Assembly (NCBI RefSeq): GCF_002088945.1 | Contig: NZ_NCSU01000007.1 | Span: 124,001 to 188,000, forward strand | Reading direction: 5' to 3' | Length of the DNA: 64,000 nucleotides | Origin: Henriciella pelagia | GTDB taxonomy: Bacteria; Pseudomonadota; Alphaproteobacteria; Caulobacterales; Hyphomonadaceae | Shown: in pieces, positions 26,980 to 36,241 of the stretch | How the letters are laid out: each line of letters opens with the position of its first letter | How positions within the stretch are numbered: position 1 is the stretch's first letter | Translations under genes and position numbers: made by a program | The notes under the pieces: generated by a model | What the model saw: the letters and a program-made list of their open reading frames with translations, nothing else | The model's database searches: none | Told to the model about the DNA's origin: nothing

Positions 26980-27516
26980 TTACCCCTCCATTCCGAAGAT
27001 TAGCGGCTCCGCCTTCGCGCGGATCAGCTCAACCAGTTCCTCGTCCATGAACGGGTAATCGTCAGGAATATCGAGCACGTGCAGGGCCTTGTAGCCGACC
27101 TCCTGGCGGAAGTCGGCGCGGATGCGTGAAGCATGCTTGTCCTCCATGACGAGGATCACATCAGCCCAGCGAATGTCGGCGACGCTGATCTTCCGGCGGG
27201 CGGACCGCGCCGTGCCGGCCGAGCGGGCCTCGACGCCTTCGATCTCTCCGAACACCGCCTCGCCGGTCGGGCTGCGCCACTGGTTCTTCGAGCACACAAA
27301 CAGCACTTTCACTTGCTCAGCATCTGCCATCAGCCTGTCCCATTCCCTGTGGGGCCAGATCTTTCCGATCTGCAAGGCCCGGTGAAGCTTGTTGGCACGG
27401 CGGAAGATGAGTTTCCAGCTCTTGTCTTCGAAGCCGCGATAGGTTGGCGGCCCATGACGGCCATCAAGTCTGCGCGCAAGAGCGCGGCGCTCGCCGCGCG
27501 AGTTTGGGTGGGGCAT
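26980..27516 (-). CDS. Low-molecular-weight phosphotyrosine-phosphatase-like protein with basic N-terminal extension
   Basis: Residues about 70-178 match the small phosphatase-like family: VKVLFVCSKNQWRSPTGE holds the C-x5-R phosphate-binding loop, followed by SAGTARSARRKIS and WADVILVMEDKHASRIRADF. Residues 1-68 (MPHPNSRGERRALARRL, then a Trp/Lys/Arg-rich helix) are unlike the usual 110-residue member and could bind nucleic acid or membrane (inference). The ATG at 27516 has GAGGA six bases before it, supporting the long form; a second ATG at the start of MADAEQ would give the bare phosphatase domain. Substrate unknown. Confidence 0.75.
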   Translation of the reverse strand: MPHPNSRGERRALARRLDGRHGPPTYRGFEDKSWKLIFRRANKLHRALQIGKIWPHREWDRLMADAEQVKVLFVCSKNQWRSPTGEAVFGEIEGVEARSAGTARSARRKISVADIRWADVILVMEDKHASRIRADFRQEVGYKALHVLDIPDDYPFMDEELVELIRAKAEPLIFGMEG

Positions 27517-27653
27517 GGTAATCCTCGTTGAGTTGCCTGTCGGTTCAGCAGCCGCGGCAATACGAGGAAGGTTTCTTGTCTCATGCGATTGTGACCGTTC
27601 TACGGCATGCGGACGGCTTGACGAAACGGGCAAGCCCCTCAAAGGCTTGATCG

Positions 27654-28595
27654 ATGTTGAAGTGGTTGAAATCCCTGCCGGTGCCGGCACCCATGACAGA
27701 TTGGGTCATCCTGCCCGTCTGGTCGGCCATGGTGCGCCTGTCGAAACCCGAAGTGCGCATCGTCACCGGCGGGATCAGCTTCTATGCGCTGTTCGCGATC
27801 TTTCCGATCATCTACCTCACCCTGACGCTGCTCTTCTCGCTGCTGCCGCATTCGGTGTCCGACAGTCTTGCCCTGACAATTGACCAGGTCCTGACCTCAG
27901 CCGTAGCGCCCTTGAAGCAGGCAGACCTCACAACCATTCGCGATGCGACGCCGCAGGGCCTCACCATCCGCGCCTTCCTTGCCATACTGATCGTCTTCTA
28001 CACGGCGAGTTCCGGCGCGAAGGCCGCAATTACCGGGATCCGCATGGTGGCCGGTTCGGAAAAGCGGACCAACATCATCCGCTTCCAGGGCGTGTCCATG
28101 CTGATGACGACGCTGCTGATCCTGCTGGTCTGGCTGCTTGGCGCCCTGCAATTGCTGATGTCCTTCATCACTGAAAGGCAGGGCTTTATTGCTTTCGAAC
28201 TCGCCGAGAGCATTTCGAACATCGCATCGCAGCTCTGGGTCGGCAAATTCTTCGCCTGTTTGGCGATCTTCTTCCTGATCATCTCCCTGTCCCTTCACGG
28301 GCGGGTGAATTCAGGCCGGTCGATGCTTTGTGGCGCGGCTGCCGGTGCGCTGGCCTGGAGTGTCGTGACCTGGGCTTACCATCTCTACCTCAAGGTTTCG
28401 GTGCTCGACACATTCTATGGTGCGCTCGCCTCGGTCATCCTCGGTTTCATCTGGCTGATCCTGTCGGTGTCCTCCCTGCTGCTCGGCGCGGCCCTATCGG
28501 TGGAATGGGCGCACCGGGTCGCGGAACGCCAGCGCAAGGCAGCAGCGATCAGCCCTACCAAGCCGGACGAGTCGGCACCTCAGAACGACGCGTAG
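27654..28595 (+). CDS. YihY/BrkB-family inner membrane protein
   Basis: The 313-residue protein belongs to the family once annotated as ribonuclease BN. It has about six transmembrane segments and the conserved GGISFYALFAIFPIIYL near residue 40, GRVNSGRSMLCGAAAGALAW near 220 and a final helix near 260-285. It is a presumed transporter or exporter of unknown substrate. AAAGG precedes the ATG. Its 3' end overlaps the convergent amidase gene by 16 bases. Confidence 0.88.
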   Translation: MLKWLKSLPVPAPMTDWVILPVWSAMVRLSKPEVRIVTGGISFYALFAIFPIIYLTLTLLFSLLPHSVSDSLALTIDQVLTSAVAPLKQADLTTIRDATPQGLTIRAFLAILIVFYTASSGAKAAITGIRMVAGSEKRTNIIRFQGVSMLMTTLLILLVWLLGALQLLMSFITERQGFIAFELAESISNIASQLWVGKFFACLAIFFLIISLSLHGRVNSGRSMLCGAAAGALAWSVVTWAYHLYLKVSVLDTFYGALASVILGFIWLILSVSSLLLGAALSVEWAHRVAERQRKAAAISPTKPDESAPQNDA

Positions 28596-29266
28596 AGGTC
28601 TGCGACCGACTGGGCGATCTGTCGGGTCTCGCTGTCGCTCTCGCCATCGACGCGGGCCGGCCGCCACCGGCGCTGGAAGGCGGACGTCGCCGCGCTGATA
28701 TCCTTGATTTCATAGCCAATCTGGGCGAGCGACTTTTCAAGCGGGCCTTCCTTCTCTGCCAGGACGAGCGGCCAAAGCCCAAGCCCGCTCTGCGCCAGCT
28801 TCGCCCATGGAAAATGCTCGCCGGGATCGATCTTCCGGGCAGGCGCGATATCGCTATGCCCGACAATCCGGACCTGAGGGATCTGCCAGCGCTCGACGAT
28901 CGCCTTGCCGAGTTCGATGACGGAAGCGATCTGCCCGGCCGGATAGGGTGGAAGCTTTCCGTCCTCCATTGGCCAGTCATGCCCGCCATTCACGATCTCG
29001 ATCCCGACGGAGCGCGAATTGAGGTCCTGGTCGCCCTGCCAGCTGGACACGCCCGCATGCCATGCGCGCTTTTCCTCGTCGACGAGGCAGACCACGTCGC
29101 CATTCTCCCAGACCATGTAATGGGCCGACACGGCGGCATCTGCATCGCACATCCGGTCGAGCGCATCCTGGCCCGATTTCATACCCGTATAATGGAGAAC
29201 CAGCATGTCGACGCCTGTACGCCGATCATCGAAGTTCGGGCTCGGTATGCGAGTGAACGCACTCAT
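28580..29266 (-). CDS. AmpD-like N-acetylmuramoyl-L-alanine amidase
   Basis: The 228-residue amidase_2 enzyme cleaves the muramyl-peptide amide bond in cell-wall recycling or remodelling. Zinc ligands are in LVLHYTGM (H near 21), GHSDIAPARKIDPGEHFPW near 140-158, and the WHAGVSSW region. A short C-terminal peptidoglycan-binding-like segment follows (FQRRWRPARVDGESDSET). No signal peptide is evident, so a cytoplasmic AmpD role is likely. The start is ATG 29266 after GGGGGGA; an ATG at 29302 with AGGGGG is also possible. Confidence 0.88.
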   Translation of the reverse strand: MSAFTRIPSPNFDDRRTGVDMLVLHYTGMKSGQDALDRMCDADAAVSAHYMVWENGDVVCLVDEEKRAWHAGVSSWQGDQDLNSRSVGIEIVNGGHDWPMEDGKLPPYPAGQIASVIELGKAIVERWQIPQVRIVGHSDIAPARKIDPGEHFPWAKLAQSGLGLWPLVLAEKEGPLEKSLAQIGYEIKDISAATSAFQRRWRPARVDGESDSETRQIAQSVADLYASF

Positions 29267-29459
29267 GTTTCTTTGTCCCCCCAGCATCAATGCCATTGGC
29301 ATTGAGCCGCCCCCTTGCAATGTTTGACGAAACGCCCCCAAGCAAAGCGGCCCCTGTAATGGAAACCGCCAATCGTCAGCCATTCCTGTAACAGTACAAA
29401 GCAAATCTTCATACCCCAAAGCCAGGCGGAACCATCAAAATTTAAAGAAGCAGGCGGGT

Positions 29460-29876
29460 CTAGCTCGGACGGGAGCGTTCATACGGGCTGTCGAGGGAGA
29501 AGGTCGGGATGCGCACGTGCATTTCCTCGCCATCCTCGCCGACCAATGTGTACATTCCGCCCATCATGCCCGACGGCGCGGCAAGCGGCGCACCGGAAGA
29601 GTAGCGAAACGACTTGCCGGGTTCCAGTGTCGGCGTCTGGCCAACCACGCCTTCGCCGTCAACCAGCTGGCGTCGGCCATGGCTGTCGATAATGTCCCAA
29701 TGGCGCATGGTGAGCGTCCAGGTCCGCTGCGACCCGTTCTCTATCTCCACTGTGTAGGACCAGACATATTCGCCGGATGCAGGCCTGGATTCATCATGCA
29801 TGAAGCGTGGCTGGACGCGAATCTTCACGCCAGCCGTTTCGGCTTCATAGACGGGTGGTGGCGGTCGGCCGGCCAT
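29460..29876 (-). CDS. apaG: ApaG-family protein
   Basis: The 138-residue beta-sandwich protein of the ApaG family has the conserved YVWSYTVEIEN, HWDIIDSHGR, GEGVVGQTPTLEPG and YSSGAPLAAPSGMMGGMY blocks. ApaG is linked to divalent cation efflux in some bacteria; its exact role is unclear. The ATG at 29876 has GAGGGAG eight bases upstream; a GTG three codons earlier is unlikely. It lies 18 bases after metZ in the same direction, probably in one operon. Confidence 0.93.
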   Translation of the reverse strand: MAGRPPPPVYEAETAGVKIRVQPRFMHDESRPASGEYVWSYTVEIENGSQRTWTLTMRHWDIIDSHGRRQLVDGEGVVGQTPTLEPGKSFRYSSGAPLAAPSGMMGGMYTLVGEDGEEMHVRIPTFSLDSPYERSRPS

Positions 29877-29894
29877 ACCCTTCACTCCCTCAGA

Positions 29895-31085
29895 TCACAT
29901 CGCATCCAGCGCCGCGAGGATATCCTTTTCCAGATCGCCCGCATCCTCGAGACCGACGGACAGGCGAATCCAGCTTTCGTCGAGCCCCATGGAGGCCCGT
30001 TCTTCCTCATTCAACGCGCGATGTGTTGTCGATGCCGGATGGCAAGCAAGGGATTTGGTGTCACCTAAATTGTTTGAAATGTCCACCAGTGTCAGCGCGT
30101 TCAGTACACGGAAGGCTTCAGCGCGCTCACCCTTCACCGAGAACGCAATGAGGGTTCCGCCCTCACTCATCTGCTTCGCATGAATAGCATGGTGCGGATG
30201 GTCCTTCCGGCCGGGATAATGGACCGCCCTGACATTCGCATGCCCCGCAATTGCGTCGGCGATACGGGCTGCGCTGCGACTGGCTTCCCGCACGCGAAGG
30301 TCCAGTGTTTCCAGGCCTTTCAGCACAACCCAGGCGTTGAATGGAGACGCAGCAGGACCTGTATGACGCAACCACGGATCAATGAATTCCTCGATCCAGT
30401 CCGCCTTGCCGAGAATGGCACCGGCCAGCACGCGACCCTGCCCGTCCATATGCTTGGTGGCGGAGTAAACGCAAACGTCCGCACCCAGATCAAATGGCCG
30501 CTGGAGCACCGGAGTCGCAAAGACATTGTCCACGACAAGTTTTGCACCTGCCTTGTGCGCGAGCTCAGCCACAGCCTCGATATCGACGGCTTCGAGGAGC
30601 GGGTTCGAGGGTGATTCGATCAGCACGAGCTTTGCAGGCCGGGACAGGGCCTTCTTCCAGGCATCGAGGTCGGCGCCCGGAACGAACTCCGTCTCCACGC
30701 CATAGCGCGGCAGGATCGTCTGGCAGATGACCCGGCAGGAGCCGAACAGCGCGCTCGCAGCCACCACGCGATCGCCCGCCCCGACCGGCGCAATCATTGC
30801 GCTGGAGATCGCGCCCATGCCCGATGCCGTCACGCGGCAGGCTTCTGCGCCATCGAGCAGGGCAAGCCGCTCCTCCAGCATCCGTACCGTCGGATTGGCA
30901 TAACGCGAATAGACGAAGCCTTCTTCTTCGCCAGCCATGCGAGCCGCAGCCTGTTCGGCGCTGTCATAGGCATAGCCTGACGTCAGGAAGATCGCTTCGG
31001 ACGTCTCACCAAATTGCGAGCGCATGGTGCCGCCGCGGACGAGTTTCGTCGCTGGCTTCCAGTCATCTCCATCGCGCTTCGACAT
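29895..31085 (-). CDS. metZ: O-succinylhomoserine sulfhydrylase
   Basis: This 396-residue PLP enzyme of the Cys/Met metabolism family forms homocysteine from O-succinylhomoserine and sulfide. It has SRYANPTVRMLEERLALLDGA near 60, the PLP lysine in YSATKHMDGQGR near 205 and the C-terminal SLGDTKS-type segment as NNLGDTKSLACHPASTTH. The start MSKRDGDDWKPATKLVRGG has GGAAGG ten bases before it. It is divergent from dcd, with 64 bases between starts. It links sulfide to methionine and so to SAM. Confidence 0.92.
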   Translation of the reverse strand: MSKRDGDDWKPATKLVRGGTMRSQFGETSEAIFLTSGYAYDSAEQAAARMAGEEEGFVYSRYANPTVRMLEERLALLDGAEACRVTASGMGAISSAMIAPVGAGDRVVAASALFGSCRVICQTILPRYGVETEFVPGADLDAWKKALSRPAKLVLIESPSNPLLEAVDIEAVAELAHKAGAKLVVDNVFATPVLQRPFDLGADVCVYSATKHMDGQGRVLAGAILGKADWIEEFIDPWLRHTGPAASPFNAWVVLKGLETLDLRVREASRSAARIADAIAGHANVRAVHYPGRKDHPHHAIHAKQMSEGGTLIAFSVKGERAEAFRVLNALTLVDISNNLGDTKSLACHPASTTHRALNEEERASMGLDESWIRLSVGLEDAGDLEKDILAALDAM

Positions 31086-31149
31086 GGCCTTTGGTCCTTC
31101 CAATAAAGAGCGGACCGTCATAAGCCTCATATTCGAAAGGGATCAAGGG

Positions 31150-32166
31150 ATGGCTGAAGCAAAACCGGGCGTTTTGCCTGATCACGAACTGAAAGCGCTG
31201 TTCGATGCGGGTGCCATCCGCTCGACAGAACCGCTGGACGTCGACCAGATCCAGCCCGCCAGCCTTGACCTGCGCCTTGCCCAGGACGCCTATCGCATCC
31301 GAGCATCCTTCCTGCCGGGCGCAGACCGGTCCGTCGCCGACGTTCTGCAGGAGCCGGGGATCGAGCTTCACCGTATCGACCTGACCCGGCAGGGCGCTGT
31401 TCTTGAGACGGGCTGCGTCTACCTCGTCCCCTTAATGGAGCATGTGAAATTGCCTGCGGGCATTTCGGGCCGCGCCAACCCCAAATCCTCGACAGGCCGC
31501 ATCGACGTTTTCACCCGTCTCGTGACCAATCGCGGCAAGGCTTTCGACGATATCCCGACCGGTTATTCCGGTCCGCTCTGGCTGGAAATCAGCCCTCGGA
31601 CGTTTTCAATACTTGTGCGCCCCGGCGACCGGCTTGCGCAGCTTCGCCTGCGGCGCAACAAGCCGCAGAATACGAGCGAGAAAACCGTGTCTATCGACAT
31701 GGACCTGCCAGACGGCCAACCGGTTGGCTGGCGCGCCAAGCATCATGCCGGGCTGATCGACCTGCGCGGAATAGCCAAGCACGAGATCGCCGATTTCTGG
31801 GAACCGCTCTTTCCCCACAGGGGGCGGCTGGTCCTGAACCCGGAGGATTTCTACATCCTCGCCTCACGCGAAGCGGTGAAAGTGGCCGGCACCAAGGCCG
31901 CGGAGATGGCCCCCATCGCGCCTGAGCTTGGCGAGTTTCGCGCGCACTATGCCGGATTCTTCGACCCCGGCTTTGGCACGAACAAGGGCGGCTCGCGCGC
32001 GGTGCTGGAGGTGCGCTCACGCGACGTGCCTTTCATCCTCGAGCATGGCCAGCCAGTGGCCAAACTTGTCTATGAGGACATGGCCGCCAAGCCATCCGCC
32101 CTCTATGGCGGCAAGCGGAGCAACTATCAGGGTCAGGGCCTGAAGCTCTCGAAACATTTCGGCTGA
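31150..32166 (+). CDS. dcd: dCTP deaminase, long alphaproteobacterial form
   Basis: The 338-residue enzyme of the dUTPase/dCTP deaminase superfamily converts dCTP to dUTP for thymidylate synthesis. Motifs include IQPASLDLRL near 36, SGRANPKSSTGRIDVFTRLV near 108 and FDDIPTGYSGPLWLEI. It is nearly twice the usual 190 residues; the second half (from about 195) repeats the fold (GLIDLRGIAKHEIADFW, RAVLEVRSRDVPFILEHGQP), giving a two-domain form known in alphaproteobacteria. AAGGG precedes the ATG. Confidence 0.88.
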   Translation: MAEAKPGVLPDHELKALFDAGAIRSTEPLDVDQIQPASLDLRLAQDAYRIRASFLPGADRSVADVLQEPGIELHRIDLTRQGAVLETGCVYLVPLMEHVKLPAGISGRANPKSSTGRIDVFTRLVTNRGKAFDDIPTGYSGPLWLEISPRTFSILVRPGDRLAQLRLRRNKPQNTSEKTVSIDMDLPDGQPVGWRAKHHAGLIDLRGIAKHEIADFWEPLFPHRGRLVLNPEDFYILASREAVKVAGTKAAEMAPIAPELGEFRAHYAGFFDPGFGTNKGGSRAVLEVRSRDVPFILEHGQPVAKLVYEDMAAKPSALYGGKRSNYQGQGLKLSKHFG

Positions 32167-32231
32167 GGCTGGACAGCGGGCGCGGAGCAGGTTTGTCTGA
32201 TACCGACGTCAGGCAAACAGGGGACGATCCA

Positions 32232-32672
32232 ATGAAATCAGCATTCTATCTCGGCGCAGCAGCCTTGCTTCTTTCGGCATGCGGGGGCGCGGACGACGAA
32301 CCGGCCACGAAAACATCAGAGCTTCGCGCAGATTGCGATATCCTCGCGAGCGATCCTGAGGCGCAGGAGACCTTCGATGAGACAGGCATTACAGCCGACA
32401 CATTCTGCGGTTGCTTTGAGAAGGTAGTCGCCTCCAGGACGGAGACCGAACAGGCTCAGATGAAAGTGACCCTGTCTCGTGTCACGACCGCCATGGAAGA
32501 AAATGGTCAGGGCGCAGAAGACGTTGTCGGCAACATGATGGGATCTCTCATGATGGCCGCTGAGGAAGATACCGAAGCGCAGGACCTGACGGCCGGCATC
32601 AGCCTGATTGGCGATGCCATCAACGATATCGGCAACAGTTATGAAGACGGAAATTCCTGTCCGGCAGGCTAA
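32232..32672 (+). CDS. Small acidic lipoprotein
   Basis: The 146-residue protein has a lipoprotein signal with LLLSAC at residues 13-18 and a mature part rich in Asp and Glu. Four cysteines (including FCGCFEK) suggest a compact disulfide-bonded domain. No family is recognised. GGGGA lies eight bases before the ATG at 32232. It precedes the deacylase gene in the same direction but a gap of 83 bases leaves the operon open. Confidence 0.65.
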   Translation: MKSAFYLGAAALLLSACGGADDEPATKTSELRADCDILASDPEAQETFDETGITADTFCGCFEKVVASRTETEQAQMKVTLSRVTTAMEENGQGAEDVVGNMMGSLMMAAEEDTEAQDLTAGISLIGDAINDIGNSYEDGNSCPAG

Positions 32673-32755
32673 GTCTTGATTTGACTTCCCCGTGGTGAAG
32701 TCTGCTTCCTGTCCCCGAAGCCTGCAGTCAGAGACAGGCTATCGGGAGACACAGA

Positions 32756-34495
32756 ATGACCCATGATCTCGTCATCCGGAACGGCTTCGTCGTTGACGGA
32801 ACAGGCGCACCAGGCCGCGACGCCGATATCGCCATCGACGCTGGACGCATCACCGCGATCGGGCAGATTGCCGCGAAGGCCCGCGAAGAAATTGATGCGC
32901 GCGGTGAACTCGTCACGCCGGGTTTTGTCGACGTGCATACCCATTATGACGGGCAGGTGACCTGGGGCGACACGCTGACGCCCTCCTCGGTTCACGGTGT
33001 CACCACCGCCGTCATGGGCAATTGCGGCGTCGGCTTTGCGCCCTGCCGAGAAGCCGATCGCGATCGGCTGATCCGCCTGATGGAAGGCGTCGAGGATATC
33101 CCGTTTCCAGTCCTGTCGACGGGCCTTCCATGGGACTGGCAAAGCTTTCCCGAATATCTCGACAGCCTGTCGGGCAAGGCTTTCGATATCGACTTCGCGG
33201 CACAGCTGCCGCATGCGGCGCTGCGCGTCTATGTGATGGGCGAACGGGGCGCAAACCGCGAGGACGCGACCAACGCTGACATTGCCGAGATGGCCCGGCT
33301 GGCCAAAGCGGCCGTAGAGGCGGGCGCGCTCGGCTTTTCGACCTCCAGAACCCTCAATCACCGTACATCCGACGGCCAGCCGACACCGACGCTCACCGCC
33401 TCCGAAGCCGAGCTGACCGGCATCGCCATGGCCCTCAAGGATGCCGGAAAGGGCGTCCTGCAATTTGTTTCGGACTTCAACGACCCGAAAAAGGAAGCGG
33501 CGATGCTGCGCCGGATCGTCGAGGCATCTGGACGGCCACTCTCTGTCTCGCTCGCACAGTCCGACGTCGCTCCAGAAGGCTGGCGCGCGCTGCTCGGTGC
33601 CATTGAAGAGGCTGTGGACGATGGCCTGCCGATGCGCGCGCAGGTCTGCGGTCGGCCCGTCGGGGTCCTGCTCGGGCTGGACCTCACCATGAACCCGTTC
33701 ACGGCTCACCCGGTCTATCAGGAAATCAAGGACAAGACGCTGGACGAGCAGGTCGCCGCCTTGCGGGATCCGGATTTCCGCGCCCGCCTGCTTGCCAGCA
33801 AGCCGGATCCGGACAACCCCTTCGTGCAGAGCCTGCTGCGCCAGTTCGGCAAGCTGTTCGTGCTGGATGCCGTGCCGGATTATGAACCGACAACCGACCG
33901 CACCGTGGAAGCCATCGCGAAACAGCGGGGTCTCACCAATGAAGAGGTCGCGCTCGACATCCTTCTTGAAGATGACGGCCGGGGCATGCTGTACCTGCCG
34001 TTCCTGAATTACGCGCAGGGCTCGCTCGATCCGTCCTATGAGATGCTCAACAGCCGGGCGACCATTCCCGGCCTGTCTGATGGCGGTGCTCATGTCGGCA
34101 TGATCTGCGACGGCTCCTTCCCGACGACGATGCTGACCCACTGGACACGGGACCGGTCTCGCGGCGACCGCTTCGCAATCGAGTCGGTCATAAAGATGCA
34201 GACGGCTGATACGGCGCACTGGATGGGCCTTCACGATCGCGGCCTGTTGCAGCCGGGTTATCGGGCAGACCTCAACATTATCGATTATGACAGCCTGACC
34301 CTCCATCGGCCCGAGATCATCCGGGATCTTCCCGCTGGGGGACGACGCCTGATGCAGAAGGCAACCGGCTATACCGCGACCATTGTCGCCGGCCAGACAA
34401 TCTACCGCGACGGCACGCCAACAGGGGCGAAACCGGGACGGATTGTGCGCGGCGCGCAACACTCTCCGGCAATCTCGAAAATAGCGGCCGAGTAG
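32756..34495 (+). CDS. N-acyl-D-amino-acid deacylase family amidohydrolase
   Basis: The 579-residue metal-dependent amidohydrolase has the metal-binding VDVHTHYDGQVTWGD near residue 62, GNCGVGFAPC near 93 and a SDGGAHVG motif near 444. It is of the D-aminoacylase type that releases D-amino acids from N-acyl forms; in many alphaproteobacteria the same family acts on other amides, so the substrate is open. GGGAG precedes the ATG. The opposite strand also has a 1.8-kb open frame, which is a coding shadow. Confidence 0.85.
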   Translation: MTHDLVIRNGFVVDGTGAPGRDADIAIDAGRITAIGQIAAKAREEIDARGELVTPGFVDVHTHYDGQVTWGDTLTPSSVHGVTTAVMGNCGVGFAPCREADRDRLIRLMEGVEDIPFPVLSTGLPWDWQSFPEYLDSLSGKAFDIDFAAQLPHAALRVYVMGERGANREDATNADIAEMARLAKAAVEAGALGFSTSRTLNHRTSDGQPTPTLTASEAELTGIAMALKDAGKGVLQFVSDFNDPKKEAAMLRRIVEASGRPLSVSLAQSDVAPEGWRALLGAIEEAVDDGLPMRAQVCGRPVGVLLGLDLTMNPFTAHPVYQEIKDKTLDEQVAALRDPDFRARLLASKPDPDNPFVQSLLRQFGKLFVLDAVPDYEPTTDRTVEAIAKQRGLTNEEVALDILLEDDGRGMLYLPFLNYAQGSLDPSYEMLNSRATIPGLSDGGAHVGMICDGSFPTTMLTHWTRDRSRGDRFAIESVIKMQTADTAHWMGLHDRGLLQPGYRADLNIIDYDSLTLHRPEIIRDLPAGGRRLMQKATGYTATIVAGQTIYRDGTPTGAKPGRIVRGAQHSPAISKIAAE

Positions 34496-34581
34496 GCCAA
34501 ATTTCATCTAATCGAGTCACTTTTCAGAAGGCTTGGTCCATCTAGGTGTTCAACATCGTGTTCAAATGAGGGGTTGAACAG

Positions 34582-34767
34582 ATGAGCGAACAGACCATTC
34601 AGGCCATGGTTTTTGTCGCCGCATGCTTTGCCGGTATCGTGGCGCTCCGCGCGCTTTATGTCGTGATCTTCTACAAGTCGTGGAAGCTCGACGAACTTCT
34701 CGGCTTCAGCGATTCTGGCTGGGAGTCCGAGCGCATGCGCGAACGGCGACGGGACTTCTGGCGCTAG
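34582..34767 (+). CDS. Small single-span membrane protein
   Basis: The 61-residue protein has one hydrophobic helix at about 8-30 (AMVFVAACFAGIVALRALYV) and a charged C-terminal tail (ERMRERRRDFWR). AGGGG lies eight bases upstream of the ATG. The TAG stop shares CTAG with the stop of the convergent MFS gene, which supports a real gene. Function unknown. Confidence 0.6.
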   Translation: MSEQTIQAMVFVAACFAGIVALRALYVVIFYKSWKLDELLGFSDSGWESERMRERRRDFWR

Positions 34768-36056
34768 GCCGGTTTGACGGCCTGTTCCTCGACACTATCG
34801 AACCTGTCAGCCCGCGCGAGGTCCGGAAAGAGCCGGGTCCACAAAAGCGCTGTCGCAATGGCCGCGCAGCCGCCGAAGACCACCGCACCCACGGGGCCGA
34901 GCAGGCGCGCCGCCACACCGCTTTCAAACTCGCCAAGCTCATTCGACGCAGAGATGAAGATGAAGGAGACAGAGGACACGCGGCCCTTCATCTCGTCCGG
35001 TGTCGCGAGCTGAATGAGCGAGGCACGCACGAAGACTGAAATCTCGTCTGCTGCCCCTGTCACCGCCAGGGCGGCGAAAGACAGCCAGAACGAGGTAGAC
35101 AACCCGAACACCAGCGTGGCCACGCCATAGACGCCGACAGCCCACATCATCCAGGGGCCCACACGGCGCGCCAATGGGCGGGTCGCCAGCACGAAGGCCA
35201 CCGACGCTGCACCGACAGCAACCGAGGCCTGCAAGAAACCTAGCCCCACCTCACCCACATAGAGGATGTCGCGGGCGAAAACGGGCAGCAGCGCCTTCGC
35301 CCCGCCGAAGAAGACCACGACAAGATCCAGCGAAATCGCGCCGAGCACGATCTTGTTGCGGCGGATATAGCCGAGCCCCTCGAACACCATCGACCATCCG
35401 CGCACATTTAACACCTTCTCGTGCGGCGGCGTCTTGGCCGTCGCGAGCGCCGTGAACGAGAAGCAGGCGAGCACAATGGCCGAAATATAGACCGCCTCGG
35501 CACCGCCAAAAGCGTAGATAAGGCCACCGATGGCGGGGCCGGCAATCGTCGCTGTCTGGAAGCCGAGAGAGTTCCAGGCAATGGCCGTGGGCAGTTCGAT
35601 CCGCGGGATCAATCGCGGAAACAGCGAGCTTGCCGCCGCAGGCACGAAGGCGTTCACGCAGCCAAGGGTCACCGCGACGCCGAACACAATGGGCAGGGCA
35701 TAGCTCGCCGGCAGGAAGACCGACGCCAGCAGGGCGAAGGAAACCAGGATACGCACCGCAATGGCAATGAGCAGGATCATTTTCCGGTTCAGCCGGTCCG
35801 CCGCCTGTCCACCCACAAGCGAGAGCAGCAGGACCGGCAGAAACTGGGACAAGCCGACCAGACCGAGCAGGAAGGCCGATTCCTCAATTCCCCAGCCAAG
35901 CCCGCCGACTTCCGCGGGATCGCGCGCGACATTGTAGACCTGCCAGCCAATTGCGACGGCCTCCATCTGCCGTGCGGCCGCAATCGACACCCGCATCAGC
36001 CAGTAGTGCAGATATGCTCTGTGCCTGAAGACGCGGAGGTTGGGAGCAATCGCCAT
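34764..36056 (-). CDS. MFS transporter (enterobactin-exporter-like subgroup)
   Basis: The 430-residue protein has about twelve membrane segments and the MFS_3 pattern: LLLSLVGGQAADRLNRKMILLI near 78 with the loop motif G-x3-D-R-x-x-R. It is a proton-driven exporter or importer of unknown substrate. AGGAG is ten bases before the ATG. It has no regulator beside it. Bases 36057-36241 to its right hold no gene; a G+C-rich hairpin-prone stretch lies at 36205-36240, after the radical SAM gene. Confidence 0.88.
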   Translation of the reverse strand: MAIAPNLRVFRHRAYLHYWLMRVSIAAARQMEAVAIGWQVYNVARDPAEVGGLGWGIEESAFLLGLVGLSQFLPVLLLSLVGGQAADRLNRKMILLIAIAVRILVSFALLASVFLPASYALPIVFGVAVTLGCVNAFVPAAASSLFPRLIPRIELPTAIAWNSLGFQTATIAGPAIGGLIYAFGGAEAVYISAIVLACFSFTALATAKTPPHEKVLNVRGWSMVFEGLGYIRRNKIVLGAISLDLVVVFFGGAKALLPVFARDILYVGEVGLGFLQASVAVGAASVAFVLATRPLARRVGPWMMWAVGVYGVATLVFGLSTSFWLSFAALAVTGAADEISVFVRASLIQLATPDEMKGRVSSVSFIFISASNELGEFESGVAARLLGPVGAVVFGGCAAIATALLWTRLFPDLARADRFDSVEEQAVKPA

Positions 36057-36241
36057 GGAGCGCCTCTCCTAACGCGCCATCAGAAACCTGCAAGTACGAT
36101 CCTTCCCTTCTGCCGGCCTGAACAATTACAGGGCTGTCCGCACGGTCGACCGGGACGGTCTATCAGGACCGGGATGCCGTCAGCGCAAGACATGCGGCGG
36201 AGTGAGAGCCCCACCCCGACGCCCCCAGCGGGAGGGGAGGG

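Noticed and set aside
28328..29305. A 325-codon plus-strand open frame over YihY and the amidase
   Set aside because: It is out of frame with both genes and lacks any recognisable feature.
32669..34507. A 612-codon open frame on the minus strand opposite the N-acyl-D-amino-acid deacylase
   Set aside because: The plus strand encodes a clear amidohydrolase with all motifs. The minus frame has no domain and its composition is that of a G+C-rich coding shadow.
36205..36240. Strong terminator after the radical SAM gene
   Set aside because: The G+C-rich inverted stretch is imperfect and lacks a T-run on the minus strand, so it is left as an observation only.
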